A DNA stretch of 64,000 bases from assembly GCF_017872555.1 (NCBI RefSeq), contig NZ_JAEDOX010000006.1, positions 93,292 through 157,291 of the forward strand. The letters are read 5' to 3'. Positions 35,698 through 46,238 of the stretch are shown one piece after another. The notes under the pieces are model-generated. The model searched no databases, was not told the DNA's origin, and saw only the letters and a program-made list of their open reading frames with translations. The DNA is from Ruegeria sp. HKCCSA071 (GTDB taxonomy: Bacteria; Pseudomonadota; Alphaproteobacteria; Rhodobacterales; Rhodobacteraceae). The translations under genes and the position numbers were made by a program. The stretch's first letter is position 1. Every line of letters begins with the position of its first letter.

Positions 35698-37605
35698 ATG
35701 TCGGACCAAGAAAACAAACTGAACATCACGCGCCGCGGTATGCTGGGGGCCACTGCCACTGGTGCCGTCATCGCCGGGACCGGTCTGGGATCGACCCTGA
35801 TGACCGCGAAAGAGGCCAGCGCTGCCGCCAAGCAGCATCTGGAGCCGGGCGAGCTGGACGAATATTACGGCTTCTGGTCGTCGGGCCAGACCGGCGAGCT
35901 GCGTATTCTGGGCGTGCCGTCCATGCGCGAGCTGATGCGGGTGCCGGTGTTCAACCGCTGTTCGGCCACGGGCTGGGGCCAGACCAACGAGTCGCTTAAG
36001 GTTCTGACCGAAGGCCTGCTGCCTGAAACCAAGGAATTCCTGGCTGCAAACGGCAAGGTCACCTATGACAACGGCGACCTGCACCACCCGCATATGTCTT
36101 TCACCGATGGCACCTATGATGGCCGTTATCTGTTCATGAACGACAAGGCCAACACCCGCGTGGCCCGTGTGCGTTGTGACGTGATGAAATGCGACAAGAT
36201 CATCGAGATCCCGAACGCGCATGACATCCACGGCCTGCGTCCGCAGAAATTCCCGCGCACCGGCTATGTCTTTGCCAATGGTGAGCACGAGGCCCCGCTG
36301 GTCAATGACGGCCAGATCCTTGATGACCCGTCGCAATATGTGAACATCTTTACTGCCATCGACGGCGACAGCATGGAAATTGCGTGGCAGGTGATGGTGT
36401 CGGGCAACCTCGACAACACCGACTGCGACTATCAGGGCAAATACGCGTTCTCGACCTCGTACAACTCGGAAATGGGTATGAACCTGGCCGAGATGACCGA
36501 GAACGAGCTGGACCACGTGGTCGTGTTCAACCTCAAGGGCATCGAGGATGCGATTGCCGCGGGTAACTATCAGGAGCTGAACGGCGTCAAGGTCGTGGAC
36601 GGGCGTAAAGAGGCGGGTGGAAACCTGACCCGGTACATCCCGATCCCGAACTCGCCGCACGGTGTGAACGCGGCCCCCGACAAGAAACACATCATGATCA
36701 ACGGCAAGCTGTCGCCGACCGTGTCCGTGATCGATGTGGAAAAGGTCGATGCGCTGTTCAGCGAAAACGCCGATCCGCGTTCCGCTGTTGTCGCCGAGCC
36801 GCAGCTGGGTCTTGGCCCGCTTCACACGGCATTCGACGGCAAGGGCAACGCCTATACCACCCTGTTCCTGGACAGCCAGGTGGTGAAGTGGGACATTGCC
36901 AAGGCGATCGAGGCCTATGCGGGTGCCGATGTTGACCCGATCGTCGACAAGGTCGACGTGCATTACCAGCCGGGCCACAACTCGACCTCGATGGGTGAAA
37001 CTGCCGAAGCCGATGGCAAGTGGCTGATTTCGATGAACAAGTTCTCGAAAGACCGCTTCCTGAACGTGGGTCCCCTGAAGCCCGAGAATGAGCAGCTGAT
37101 CGATATTTCCGGCGACAAGATGAAGGTGGTCCATGACGGCCCGACCTTTGCCGAGCCGCATGACTCGATCATTGTTCACCGGTCCAAGGTGAATCCGGTC
37201 AACGTCTGGGACCGCAACGACCCGATGTGGGAGGAGGCGCGCGCGCAGGCTGCTGCTGACGGTGTCGATCTGGACGAAGGTGCCGAGGAACCGATTCGGG
37301 ATGGCAACAAGGTACGGGTCTACATGACCTCGACCGCGCCCGTGTTCAGCATGGAGAAGTTCACCGTCAAACAGGGTGACGAAGTGACAGTCTATGTCAC
37401 CAACCTCGATGACGTGGATGATGTGACCCACGGCTTCTGCCTGTCGAACTTCGGTATCGCGATGGAAGTTGCACCGCAGGCCACCGCCTCGGTCACGTTC
37501 ATTGCCGACCGTCCGGGCGTGCACTGGTTCTATTGCCAGTGGTTCTGCCACGCGCTGCACATGGAGATGCGCGGCCGAATGTTTGTTGAGCCGCGGAGCG
37601 CATAA
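35698..37605 (+). CDS. nosZ: Nitrous oxide reductase
   Basis: Periplasmic homodimeric enzyme reducing N2O to N2, 635 residues. A Tat signal ([14 protein letters not shown]) shows this is clade I, Tat-exported NosZ. The CuZ propeller region has DLHHPHMS and other His motifs. The C-terminal cupredoxin domain carries the CuA ligands in [16 protein letters not shown] plus an earlier His in DVTHGFCL. The start follows AAAAGGAGG. A long antisense frame is a shadow. Its neighbours supply copper-site assembly. Confidence 0.98.
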   Translation: MSDQENKLNITRRGMLGATATGAVIAGTGLGSTLMTAKEASAAAKQHLEPGELDEYYGFWSSGQTGELRILGVPSMRELMRVPVFNRCSATGWGQTNESLKVLTEGLLPETKEFLAANGKVTYDNGDLHHPHMSFTDGTYDGRYLFMNDKANTRVARVRCDVMKCDKIIEIPNAHDIHGLRPQKFPRTGYVFANGEHEAPLVNDGQILDDPSQYVNIFTAIDGDSMEIAWQVMVSGNLDNTDCDYQGKYAFSTSYNSEMGMNLAEMTENELDHVVVFNLKGIEDAIAAGNYQELNGVKVVDGRKEAGGNLTRYIPIPNSPHGVNAAPDKKHIMINGKLSPTVSVIDVEKVDALFSENADPRSAVVAEPQLGLGPLHTAFDGKGNAYTTLFLDSQVVKWDIAKAIEAYAGADVDPIVDKVDVHYQPGHNSTSMGETAEADGKWLISMNKFSKDRFLNVGPLKPENEQLIDISGDKMKVVHDGPTFAEPHDSIIVHRSKVNPVNVWDRNDPMWEEARAQAAADGVDLDEGAEEPIRDGNKVRVYMTSTAPVFSMEKFTVKQGDEVTVYVTNLDDVDDVTHGFCLSNFGIAMEVAPQATASVTFIADRPGVHWFYCQWFCHALHMEMRGRMFVEPRSA

Positions 37606-37607
37606 AC

Positions 37608-38864
37608 ATGCGTTGGCCCCTGCTCATACCGCTCCTGCTCGGCTCGCCCCTTTGGGCGGCGGATTGGGATGTGCCCAATCGGGCGGGGGCCATCAACGAG
37701 ATACTGGCGCAGGCGGCGGATGGGGACACCCTTCGCCTGAGCCCCGGCGTTTATGTCGAGCAGTTGGTTCTGGACCGGCCCGTGACCCTCGACGGGCTGG
37801 GACATGCCACCATCGACGGCCAAGGCCAAGGCAGCGTGATCACAGTGACCGGGCCGGGCGTGACCCTGCGCGGGCTGACGGTGATCGGATCAGGCTCGGA
37901 CCATGACGGCATCGACAGCGGTATCCAGCTGACCAAGACGGCGCGCGCGCCGGTGGTCGAGGACAACGTGCTGCTGGGTAATCTTTACGGCATCGACATC
38001 CACGGTGCGAAGGACAGCATCGTGCGACGCAACCGGATTGAAGGGCGGCAGGATCGCCACATGAACGGGCGCGGCAATGGTGTCTATGTCTGGAACGCGC
38101 CAGGTGCGGTGGTTGAAGGCAATGACATCCGCTATGGGCGCGACGGGATCTTTGTGAACTCGTCCAAGAAGAACACCTTTACCGGCAACCTGTTTCGCGA
38201 TCTGCGGTTTGCCGTTCACTACATGTATGCCGACGACTCGGTCGTCAGCGACAATGTCTCGATCGGCAACGATCTGGGCTATGCGGTGATGTTCACGACC
38301 AATGTGCGGGTCGCCAACAATGTCTCGATCGGGGACCGCGAACATGGCGTGATGCTGAACTATGCCAACAAGAGCGTCATCACCGGCAATGTCGTGAAAG
38401 GTGCCAAGGAAAAATGCACATTCCTGTATAACTCGAACAAGAACGAATTCACCGACAACTGGTTCGAGGGATGTGGCATCGGCATCCACTTTACCGCCGG
38501 CAGTGAACGCAACCGCATCGTTGGCAACTCATTCATCGGCAACCGGACGCAGGTGAAATATGTCTCGACCAAGTGGGTCGAGTGGTCAGAGGACGGGCGC
38601 GGCAACTACTGGTCCGATTTTGCCGCCTATGATGTGGATGGCAACGGCATCGCCGATGTCCCCTATCGACCCAATGACAGTATGGACCATGTGCTGTGGA
38701 CCCAACCCGCAGCCAAATTGCTGCTCGGCTCCCCCGCCGTGCAGCTGGTGCGCTGGTCGCAATCAGCCTTCCCGGCTTTGTTGCCGGGGGGTGTGATGGA
38801 CAGCAACCCATTGATGCAAGCCCCTGAACCCCCAGCTATGAAAAAGGTGCCTCATGACGGATAA
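37608..38864 (+). CDS. nosD: NosD, periplasmic copper-site assembly protein
   Basis: 418 residues. It has a signal peptide (LLIPLLLGSPLWA) and then a right-handed beta-helix with repeated NosD/CASH motifs (for example GTGVYVWNAPG-like and NNVSIGDREHGVMLNY). With NosF and NosY it forms the ABC-type complex needed for CuZ maturation of NosZ. It begins 2 bases after nosZ and overlaps nosF. Confidence 0.95.
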   Translation: MRWPLLIPLLLGSPLWAADWDVPNRAGAINEILAQAADGDTLRLSPGVYVEQLVLDRPVTLDGLGHATIDGQGQGSVITVTGPGVTLRGLTVIGSGSDHDGIDSGIQLTKTARAPVVEDNVLLGNLYGIDIHGAKDSIVRRNRIEGRQDRHMNGRGNGVYVWNAPGAVVEGNDIRYGRDGIFVNSSKKNTFTGNLFRDLRFAVHYMYADDSVVSDNVSIGNDLGYAVMFTTNVRVANNVSIGDREHGVMLNYANKSVITGNVVKGAKEKCTFLYNSNKNEFTDNWFEGCGIGIHFTAGSERNRIVGNSFIGNRTQVKYVSTKWVEWSEDGRGNYWSDFAAYDVDGNGIADVPYRPNDSMDHVLWTQPAAKLLLGSPAVQLVRWSQSAFPALLPGGVMDSNPLMQAPEPPAMKKVPHDG

Positions 38865-39747
38865 GGCCCTGTCAATTGACCATGTCAGCAAGAACCGGGG
38901 GAAAACCTGCGTTCTTGACGATATCACCCTGTCCCTTGCCCCCGGTCAGCGCGTGGCGCTGCTGGGCCATAACGGCGCGGGCAAGTCGACCCTGATCAAA
39001 TCCATCCTTGGCCTGACGCCCATTCGGGACGGAGCCATTCGGATCGGGAACGCCACCCCCGGCAGCGCGCAGGCACGACGGGATACGGCCTATCTGCCCG
39101 AGGCGGTCTCGTTTCACCCGGCGTTGACAGGGCGCGAGCAGCTGACGCTGTTTGCGAAACTTTCCGGGTCGAAAGCCGATGTGCCCGGTCTGCTGGAACG
39201 CGTCGGCCTGAGCGACGCTTTGGACCGCCGGATCGGTGCCTATTCCAAGGGGATGCGGCAACGACTGGGGCTGGCGCAGGTGCTGCTGGGACAGCCGAAA
39301 GTGGCGCTGCTGGATGAGCCAACATCGGGCTTGGACCCGATCTCGCGGCAGGACCTCTATGCCATTATCGACGAATTGGCCGCGCAGGGTACTGCGGTGC
39401 TGATTGCCAGCCATGCGTTGACCGAGGTTGAGGCCCGCACCGACCGGATCGCCATCATGCGCAAGGGTCGGATGGTGGCCGATGACACGCTGAACAACCT
39501 CTCGGCGCTGGCCGGGCTGCCGATCCGCCTTAAGGTGCGGGCCAGCGCCAATGCGGATGCCTTGGCCGCCGAACTGGGTGGCAACCGGATCAACGGCGCG
39601 TCCGTTGAGCTGCTCTGCACACCCGAAGACAAGATGGAGGCCCTGCGCCGGATCGCCAGACTGGGCGACGCAGTGGCGGATGTGGAAATGACACCGCCCA
39701 AGCTGGAGGATCTTTATCGCCACTACGCACAAGAGGAGAGGACATGA
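38854..39747 (+). CDS. nosF: NosF, ABC transporter ATPase
   Basis: 297 residues. It has Walker A GHNGAGKST, the signature YSKGMRQRLG and Walker B VALLDEPTSGLD, followed by the C-terminal extension seen in Nos-type ATPases. It powers the NosDFY complex for NosZ copper-centre assembly. It overlaps nosD at its start and nosY at its end (ATGA). Confidence 0.96.
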   Translation: MTDKALSIDHVSKNRGKTCVLDDITLSLAPGQRVALLGHNGAGKSTLIKSILGLTPIRDGAIRIGNATPGSAQARRDTAYLPEAVSFHPALTGREQLTLFAKLSGSKADVPGLLERVGLSDALDRRIGAYSKGMRQRLGLAQVLLGQPKVALLDEPTSGLDPISRQDLYAIIDELAAQGTAVLIASHALTEVEARTDRIAIMRKGRMVADDTLNNLSALAGLPIRLKVRASANADALAAELGGNRINGASVELLCTPEDKMEALRRIARLGDAVADVEMTPPKLEDLYRHYAQEERT

Positions 39748-40565
39748 CCCGCTTCCTTGCCATCACCCGAACTGAAATGCTGATCCTGCGCCGCAACCGC
39801 TGGCTGCTGGTTGCCACGCTGATCATGGTGCTGTTCGCCTTGGCGCTGACCTTTGCGGGCAGTGCACCCACCGGCACTTTGGGTGTTGATATGCTGACCG
39901 TCTCGGTCGCGTCGATGACCACATTGTCGGTTTACCTTGCGCCTTTGCTGGCGCTGATGATTTCCTTTGACGCCATCGCGGGCGATGTGGACCGGGGCAG
40001 CCTGTCGCTGCTGCTGTCCTATCCGGCTGGACGCGGGGAAATCCTGTTGGGCAAGTTCTGCGCCCATCTGGCCGCGCTGGCCTTTGCCATGACCGTGGGT
40101 TTTGGCACCGCAGGTGCGGTAGCCGCGTTCTTTGGTGGTGCCGGGCCGGAAAGCCTGATGGCGCTGGTGCGACTTATCCTGACCTCGATCCTACTGGGCG
40201 CCGTGTTTCTGGCGCTTGGATACCTGCTGTCCGCTTTGGCGAGGGGCGCCACGGCGGCTGCGGGTCTGTCGGCCGGGCTTTGGCTGGTTTTTGTCGTCCT
40301 TTATGATCTGGGCCTGTTGGGGGCCGTCGTCATGGACAAGGGCGGCGCATTCACCCAATCCGTCTTTCCATGGGTGATGGTAGCCAACCCGGCCGACGCG
40401 TTCCGTTTGTGGAACATCGCCGCGACGGAAGGCGTGGCCATGGCCTCGGGCATGACCGGGGCCGCACAGGCCCTGCCGGTCTGGGCTGCGCCCGCGTCGC
40501 TGCTGATCTGGCCGGTGCTGGGCTTTGCCCTCGCCCGGCTGGCTTTCCGGAGGGTTGAGCCATGA
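39744..40565 (+). CDS. nosY: NosY, ABC transporter permease
   Basis: 273 residues with about six hydrophobic segments and no cytoplasmic enzyme domain. It has the typical ABC-2-like start, TRTEMLILRRNRWLL. It is the membrane part of NosDFY. Four-base overlaps with nosF and nosL suggest coupled translation. Confidence 0.94.
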   Translation: MTRFLAITRTEMLILRRNRWLLVATLIMVLFALALTFAGSAPTGTLGVDMLTVSVASMTTLSVYLAPLLALMISFDAIAGDVDRGSLSLLLSYPAGRGEILLGKFCAHLAALAFAMTVGFGTAGAVAAFFGGAGPESLMALVRLILTSILLGAVFLALGYLLSALARGATAAAGLSAGLWLVFVVLYDLGLLGAVVMDKGGAFTQSVFPWVMVANPADAFRLWNIAATEGVAMASGMTGAAQALPVWAAPASLLIWPVLGFALARLAFRRVEP

Positions 40566-41077
40566 GACGTCTTGCCCTGATCGCATTGCTCGTACTGGCG
40601 GCCTGCAAGGAAGAGCTGGCCGAGGCCCCCGATCCGGTCGATCTGACACCGGATGCGCTGAGCTATTTCTGTCAAATGAATGTCGCCGAGCATGGCGGGC
40701 CCAAGGGGCAGATTCATCTGAAAGGCTATCCGGCCCCGCTGTTCTTTGCACAGGTGCGGGACATGGTGGCCTATCTGAAAAGCCCCGAGCGCGATGCGGA
40801 TATCACTGCCATCTATGTCAGCGATATGGGCGTCGCGCCAAGCTGGCGGCATCCGGGGATTTCGAACTGGATCGCTGCGGATGGTGCGACTTTTGTGGTT
40901 GGTGCCGATGTGGCCGGCGGCATGGGGGCGCGCGAAGTGGTGCCCTTTGCCGATCCTGCCGATGCCCAGGTTTTCGCGGAGACCTATGGCGGGACCGCGA
41001 TGCGCCTGCCCGACATTCCCGATGCCGAAGTGCTGGGCCCTGTCGATCTTGATCTGACATTGGAGACCCCCGTATGA
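40562..41077 (+). CDS. nosL: NosL, copper-binding lipoprotein
   Basis: 171 residues. A lipoprotein signal ends at LVLAAC (C15 lipidated), and the copper-binding CQM motif is seen in YFCQMNVAEHGG. NosL is a periplasmic copper chaperone that delivers copper toward NosZ through NosDFY. It overlaps both neighbours by 4 bases. Confidence 0.95.
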   Translation: MRRLALIALLVLAACKEELAEAPDPVDLTPDALSYFCQMNVAEHGGPKGQIHLKGYPAPLFFAQVRDMVAYLKSPERDADITAIYVSDMGVAPSWRHPGISNWIAADGATFVVGADVAGGMGAREVVPFADPADAQVFAETYGGTAMRLPDIPDAEVLGPVDLDLTLETPV

Positions 41078-41967
41078 CCGCCCTGTCCCGTCGCCGTTTT
41101 CTGATCATTTCCGCCGCCTGTGCGGCCACTCCGGCCATGGCTTCGGACACGCACTGGCGCGGAACCGCCCTTGGGGCTGCGGCCAGCCTGCGGCTGGTCG
41201 GGCTGACGGATGCCGAGGCCGCACCGATCATCGCCGCCGTCGAGGGTGAGGTGACCCGGCAGGAGGATATCTTCAGCCTGTACCGTCCGCAGTCACAGCT
41301 GAGCCGCCTGAACCGCGACGGTGTTTTGACCGCACCTGCGCCTGAACTGTTGAAGGTGCTGAGCCTGAGCAGCGCGCTGCATCAGGCATCCGGCGGCGCA
41401 TTCGACCCCAGCATTCAACCCCTGTGGTCTGCTTTGGCAACGCGCGCAGGCCCCGGAGATCTGGCTACCGCCCGCGCTGCTGTGGGCTGGGAACGGGTGT
41501 CTTTCGATGCCGCGTCGGTGCGGCTGCCGGTGCCGGGCCAGTCGGCCCTGACGCTGAACGGTATCGCCCAAGGGGCCATCACGGATCGGATTGCCGCGCT
41601 GCTGCGGGGCTTTGGTTTGCGTGATGTTCTGGTCGATATGGGAGAGGTTGCCGCCATGGGTACACGAGGCGACGGCGCCCCGTGGAAAGTCGGGTTGGCC
41701 GCGCCGGATCAGCGGGTTCTGAAGCGGGTCGCGCTGCGTGACCGCGCGGTCGCAACATCATCGTCGCTGGGGACGCGGCTGGGACGAGGTTTCGGTCACA
41801 TCATCACCTTGGATGGGCCTGCAAACCGGGACAGAACGGTCTCGGTTTCTACCCCTGACGCGGTGGTGGCAGATGGTCTGTCCACAGCAATTTGCGCGGC
41901 ATCAGACAGCCAAGCCGCTGAAATAGCGCGCCATTTCCCGCAAGCCCGTGTCGAGCTGAATGTTTAG
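41074..41967 (+). CDS. nosX: NosX, ApbE-type FAD:protein FMN transferase
   Basis: 297 residues with a twin-arginine-type signal (LSRRRFLIISAACAA). The ApbE family motifs are FSLYRPQSQLSRLN, FDPSIQPLW, LNGIAQGAITDR and VDMGEVAAMG. It attaches FMN covalently to the periplasmic flavin domain of NosR, which lies six genes upstream. It closes the nos operon; the next gene follows after 129 bases with its own operator. Confidence 0.93.
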   Translation: MTALSRRRFLIISAACAATPAMASDTHWRGTALGAAASLRLVGLTDAEAAPIIAAVEGEVTRQEDIFSLYRPQSQLSRLNRDGVLTAPAPELLKVLSLSSALHQASGGAFDPSIQPLWSALATRAGPGDLATARAAVGWERVSFDAASVRLPVPGQSALTLNGIAQGAITDRIAALLRGFGLRDVLVDMGEVAAMGTRGDGAPWKVGLAAPDQRVLKRVALRDRAVATSSSLGTRLGRGFGHIITLDGPANRDRTVSVSTPDAVVADGLSTAICAASDSQAAEIARHFPQARVELNV

Positions 41968-42012
41968 AAAAGTACCGCGAACCGCAGAACGAGCAACAAA
42001 ATCAGAAAAAAT

Positions 42013-42026
42013 ATGATATAGGTCAA
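42013..42026 (+). promoter_or_regulatory. FNR/DNR-like operator upstream of napF
   Basis: ATGATATAGGTCAA (reverse TTGACCTATATCAT) has one FNR-like ATCA(T) arm and one TTGAC arm. Its centre is 77.5 bases before the napF start. The mixed half-sites might be read by FNR as well as DNR. Confidence 0.6.
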
Positions 42027-42096
42027 GTCCTGCACTGTTTCACACAGCTAGGAAGTAAGGACGCGAACCAATCTATCCAAACTCGAGTCGCCAGCC

Positions 42097-42612
42097 ATGA
42101 GCCAGTTGACCAGCAGACGCGCTTTTCTGAGCGCACGTATCCTACGGGAGGATCCTGATGCGATCCGACCGCCGGGTGCGGGCGTGACAGGATTTGCCGA
42201 TCTGTGCACCGGCTGCGAAGACTGCGCCGGGGCCTGCCCGGAAGACATCATCACATTCGACAACAGCGGCTTTCCGGTTCTGGATCTTTCCGCAGGCGGC
42301 TGCACCTTATGCGGTGCATGTGCCGAGGTTTGTCCGACCCCGGCGCTGTTGCCCGAGCGTGTGGCCGAGTGGCCGTGGCGCGCACGGATCGAGGCCGCAA
42401 GCTGCCTGTCGATGAACGGGGTGAGCTGCCGCCTGTGCCAGGACACTTGTGAACAGGAAGCCATCCGCTTTCGCCTGCAACTGGGCGGGCGGGCTGAACC
42501 GGCGCTTGAAACCGAAACCTGCATCGGATGCGGCACATGTTCTGCCGCCTGCCCTGCCGGGGCCATCACGATGCACCGCCCCACCCCTTTGCACCCGGAG
42601 GTGACCCAATGA
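42097..42612 (+). CDS. napF: NapF, cytoplasmic ferredoxin-type protein
   Basis: 171 residues with three 4Fe-4S motifs, CTGCEDCAGACP, CTLCGACAEVCP and CIGCGTCSAACP, plus CRLCQDTC. It has no signal peptide. NapF interacts with NapA precursor in the cytoplasm and is thought to help its iron-sulfur loading. It is first in the nap operon and overlaps napD as ATGA. Confidence 0.94.
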   Translation: MSQLTSRRAFLSARILREDPDAIRPPGAGVTGFADLCTGCEDCAGACPEDIITFDNSGFPVLDLSAGGCTLCGACAEVCPTPALLPERVAEWPWRARIEAASCLSMNGVSCRLCQDTCEQEAIRFRLQLGGRAEPALETETCIGCGTCSAACPAGAITMHRPTPLHPEVTQ

Positions 42613-42902
42613 ATATCTGTGGCTGTCTTGTCCACATCGCCCCCGATCACACCGACGCCGCGCGCGCGGCGATGACCGGCACCGATGGCGTCGAGCTTCA
42701 TGCCGAGGCCGGGGATGGCCGGTTCGTCGTGGTTGTCGAGGATACAGCCGACCGGCTGGCCTCGGAAACCATCATGGATCTGCACCAGATCCCCGGCGTG
42801 ATCTCATTGTCGCTGACCTATCACCATTTCGAAGATCCCGCGGAGGCTGCTCCGCGTCCTGATGCTCCAAGCCAACCGTCCAGCAGGAGGCCCATGCAAT
42901 GA
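42609..42902 (+). CDS. napD: NapD, NapA signal-peptide chaperone
   Basis: 97 residues with the family start [13 protein letters not shown] and the ferredoxin-like fold of NapD, ending in a Pro/Ala-rich tail. It binds the Tat signal of NapA and prevents premature export. The start overlaps napF and the stop overlaps napA. Confidence 0.92.
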   Translation: MNICGCLVHIAPDHTDAARAAMTGTDGVELHAEAGDGRFVVVVEDTADRLASETIMDLHQIPGVISLSLTYHHFEDPAEAAPRPDAPSQPSSRRPMQ

Positions 42903-45391
42903 CCATCTCTGAATCCCGTCGTACATTCCTGAAAGCGTCCGCAGCGGCTGCCACGGCCTCGGCTGCCGGCATCCCGCTGGCCGCTGGTTCGGCCAGCGCT
43001 CAGGCCGCTGCGCCTGATATCCGCTGGGACAAGGCCGCCTGCCGGTTCTGCGGCACAGGCTGTTCGGTTCTGGTGGGCACCAAGGATGGCCGCGTAGTCG
43101 CCACGCAGGGCGACCCTGATGCGCCGGTCAACCGGGGTCTGAACTGTATCAAGGGCTATTTCCTGTCCAAAATCATGTATGGCAAGGACCGCCTGACCAC
43201 GCCGCTTTTGCGCAAAACCAACGGCGAATATGACAAGAACGGTGAGTTTGAGCCGGTCAGCTGGGACGAAGCCTTTGACGTCATGGCTGCCAAGTGGAAA
43301 GAGGCGCTGGCCAAGAAAGGCCCGACCAGCGTGGGCATGTTCGGTTCCGGTCAGTGGACCGTCTGGGAAGGTTATGCGGCGGCCAAGATGATGAAGGCCG
43401 GATTCCGGTCGAACAACATCGACCCTAACGCGCGTCACTGCATGGCGTCGGCCGTGGTCGGCTTTATCCGCACCTTCGGCATCGACGAGCCAATGGGCTG
43501 CTATGACGACCTTGAACACGCGGATACGTTTGTTCTGTGGGGGTCGAACATGGCCGAGATGCACCCGATCCTGTGGTCGCGCCTGACCGATACGCGCCTG
43601 ACCAAGCCGGGATGCGAAGTGCATGTTCTGTCGACCTTCGAGCACCGCTCGTTCGAGCTGGCCGACAATGGCATGGTGTTCAACCCGCAGACCGATCTGG
43701 CGATCCTGAACTATATCGCCAATTACATCATCCAGAATGGCGCGGTGAACGAAGAGTTCGTCAAGAACCACGTCAACATCACCAAGACCGCCACCGATAT
43801 CGGTTATGGCCTGCGCGACAATCATCCGCTGCAACAAGAGGCCGCGAACCCCAATGTCGGCAAGATGGAACCGATCAGCTTTGAGGAATATGCCGAGGCG
43901 GTATCGGCATACACGCTGGAATACACTTCGGAGTTGTCCGGTGTTCCGGCGGACAAGCTGGAGCGTCTGGCCCAGCAATATGCCGACCCGAACCGCAAGG
44001 TCATGAGCCTGTGGACCATGGGGTTCAACCAGCATACCCGCGGGTCGTGGGTGAATTCGTTGATGTATAATGTGCACCTGCTGGTGGGCAAGATTTCCGA
44101 GCCCGGAAACTCGCCCTTCTCGCTGACGGGTCAGCCGTCGGCCTGCGGAACCGCGCGTGAGGTTGGCACCTTTGCCCACCGTCTGCCTGCCGACATGGTT
44201 GTCATGAATGACGAGCACCGCGAGATTTGCGAAACCGCCTGGAATGTGCCTGCGGGTACCATTCCGGCCAAGCCCGGCTTTCACGCCGTACTGCAACACC
44301 GCAAGCTGAAGGATGGCGATCTGAACGCCTATTGGGTGCAGTGCAACAACAACATGCAGGCCGCACCGAATATCAACGAAGAAGGTTATCCCGGGTATCG
44401 CAACCCCGAGAACTTTATCACCGTTTCAGACCCCTACCCGACCGTCACGGCCGTGTCCGCCGACCTGATCCTGCCCACCGCCATGTGGGTCGAGAAGGAA
44501 GGCGCCTATGGCAACGCCGAGCGCCGTACCCAGTTCTGGCGGCAGCAGGTCAAGGCACCGGGCGAGGCCAAGTCGGACGTGTGGCAGGTGATGGAATTCT
44601 CGAAACGTTTCACCGTTGAAGAGGTCTGGGGCGAAGAGTTGCTGGCCACCATGCCGGAGCATCGCGGCAAGACCATGTACGAGGTTCTGTTTGCCAATGG
44701 CAGCGTCGACAAGTTCCCGCTGTCGGAAACCGCCGAGGGCTTTGACAACGACGAATCCGAGCATTTCGGGTTCTACGTTCAGAAGGGTCTGTTCGAGGAA
44801 TATGCCAATTTCGGACGCGGCCACGCGCACGATCTGGCACCGTTTGAAACCTATCACCAAGCCCGTGGCCTGCGCTGGCCGGTCGTGGATGGCAAGGAAA
44901 CGCTGTATCGTTTCCGCGAAGGCTATGACCCTTATGTGCCCGAAGGTGCGGGCGTGAAGTTCTATGGCAAGAAGGATGGCAAGGCGAGCATCATCTTTGC
45001 GCCTTACGAGCCTGCGGCCGAGGAGCCGGATGCAGAATATGATCTGTGGCTGTGCACCGGTCGTGTTCTGGAACACTGGCATTCTGGGTCGATGACGCGC
45101 CGTGTGCCAGAACTGCACCGCGCCTACCCGGCGGCTGTGGTTTACATGCATCCGCAGGACGCCAAGGATCGGGACCTGCGCCGGGGTCAGGAGATTGTTC
45201 TGTCTACCCGTCGAGGCGAGGTCATCAGCCGGGTCGAGACCCGTGGGCGCAACAAAGTGCCGCGCGGTCTGGTGTTCATGCCGTGGTTCGACGAAGGCCA
45301 GTTGACCAACAAGCTGACGCTGGACGCGACCTGCCCGCTGTCGAAAGAGACCGACTTCAAGAAATGCGCCTGCAAGGTCGAGCGCGCATAG
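42899..45391 (+). CDS. napA: Periplasmic nitrate reductase catalytic subunit
   Basis: 830 residues, the usual NapA length. It has a Tat signal ([15 protein letters not shown]) and a 4Fe-4S cluster bound by C48, C51, C55 and C83 (CRFCGTGC and later NCIKGY). The molybdenum-ligating Cys is at about C181 in [13 protein letters not shown]. It binds bis-MGD and reduces nitrate to nitrite in the periplasm. It is the main client of moeA in this window. The ATGA overlap with napD points to coupled translation. Confidence 0.98.
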   Translation: MTISESRRTFLKASAAAATASAAGIPLAAGSASAQAAAPDIRWDKAACRFCGTGCSVLVGTKDGRVVATQGDPDAPVNRGLNCIKGYFLSKIMYGKDRLTTPLLRKTNGEYDKNGEFEPVSWDEAFDVMAAKWKEALAKKGPTSVGMFGSGQWTVWEGYAAAKMMKAGFRSNNIDPNARHCMASAVVGFIRTFGIDEPMGCYDDLEHADTFVLWGSNMAEMHPILWSRLTDTRLTKPGCEVHVLSTFEHRSFELADNGMVFNPQTDLAILNYIANYIIQNGAVNEEFVKNHVNITKTATDIGYGLRDNHPLQQEAANPNVGKMEPISFEEYAEAVSAYTLEYTSELSGVPADKLERLAQQYADPNRKVMSLWTMGFNQHTRGSWVNSLMYNVHLLVGKISEPGNSPFSLTGQPSACGTAREVGTFAHRLPADMVVMNDEHREICETAWNVPAGTIPAKPGFHAVLQHRKLKDGDLNAYWVQCNNNMQAAPNINEEGYPGYRNPENFITVSDPYPTVTAVSADLILPTAMWVEKEGAYGNAERRTQFWRQQVKAPGEAKSDVWQVMEFSKRFTVEEVWGEELLATMPEHRGKTMYEVLFANGSVDKFPLSETAEGFDNDESEHFGFYVQKGLFEEYANFGRGHAHDLAPFETYHQARGLRWPVVDGKETLYRFREGYDPYVPEGAGVKFYGKKDGKASIIFAPYEPAAEEPDAEYDLWLCTGRVLEHWHSGSMTRRVPELHRAYPAAVVYMHPQDAKDRDLRRGQEIVLSTRRGEVISRVETRGRNKVPRGLVFMPWFDEGQLTNKLTLDATCPLSKETDFKKCACKVERA

Positions 45392-45419
45392 GCAACAAGG
45401 ATCGTACGGGTAAATCCTC

Positions 45420-46238
45420 ATGTCTTTTGCCGACAAACCCCTTTCACCGCAGCGGCGCCGGTTCCTGCAGGATTCGGCGCGGGCGGCGGGCGGCTGCGTG
45501 GTCGCCGGGACGGTGCTGGCCTATCTGGCCCGCGACGCCCGCGCCCTGCCGGCCGAGGCTTTGCGCCCGCCCGGCGCGCTGCCGGAAAAGGAGTTTCTGT
45601 CAGCCTGTATCCGCTGCGGATTATGCGTGCGGGATTGCCCATATGATACTTTGAAAATGGCCGAGTTGGGCTCGGACGCGGTGGCGACGGGAACACCCTT
45701 TTTCACCGCGCGGGATATTCCCTGTGAGATGTGCGACGACATCCCATGTGTCACCGCTTGTCCGACCGGGGCACTGGACCCGGCGTTGGACAATATCGAC
45801 GATGCGAAGATGGGGGTCGCGGTTCTGGTCGACCAGGAGAACTGCCTGAACTTCCTCGGGTTGCGCTGCGATGTCTGTTACCGCGTCTGCCCCGTCATCG
45901 ACGAGGCGATCACGCTGGACACCACGCACAACACGCGGTCGGGTCATCACGCGATGTTCATCCCGACCGTCCACGCCGACCGCTGCACCGGCTGCGGCAT
46001 GTGCGAGAAAAGCTGTGTTCTGCCCGAGGCCGCCATCAAGGTGCTGCCTGCCCGGCTGGCGCGGGGCAGTTCGGCAGAGCATTACCGCAAGGGTTGGGAA
46101 GAAAAGGCCGCGAAAGGCGCGCCGGTGGTCGAGGGGATCATCGACCTGCCGGACCGTTTGCCCGGACCGGGCACGGACAATCTGGCCACGCCCGGCGGCT
46201 TTGCGCCGGGATATGATCTGCCGGGGCTGGGACAATGA
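45420..46238 (+). CDS. napG: NapG, periplasmic iron-sulfur protein
   Basis: 272 residues. It has a Tat-type signal ([17 protein letters not shown]) and four 4Fe-4S motifs ([46 protein letters not shown]). With NapH it forms a quinol dehydrogenase that can feed NapC/NapB. It is 28 bases after napA and overlaps napH. Confidence 0.95.
   Translation: MSFADKPLSPQRRRFLQDSARAAGGCVVAGTVLAYLARDARALPAEALRPPGALPEKEFLSACIRCGLCVRDCPYDTLKMAELGSDAVATGTPFFTARDIPCEMCDDIPCVTACPTGALDPALDNIDDAKMGVAVLVDQENCLNFLGLRCDVCYRVCPVIDEAITLDTTHNTRSGHHAMFIPTVHADRCTGCGMCEKSCVLPEAAIKVLPARLARGSSAEHYRKGWEEKAAKGAPVVEGIIDLPDRLPGPGTDNLATPGGFAPGYDLPGLGQ

Noticed and set aside
35680..37560. 626-codon open frame on the minus strand opposite nosZ
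   Set aside because: Antisense shadow of a highly conserved, codon-biased gene; no family-like motifs.
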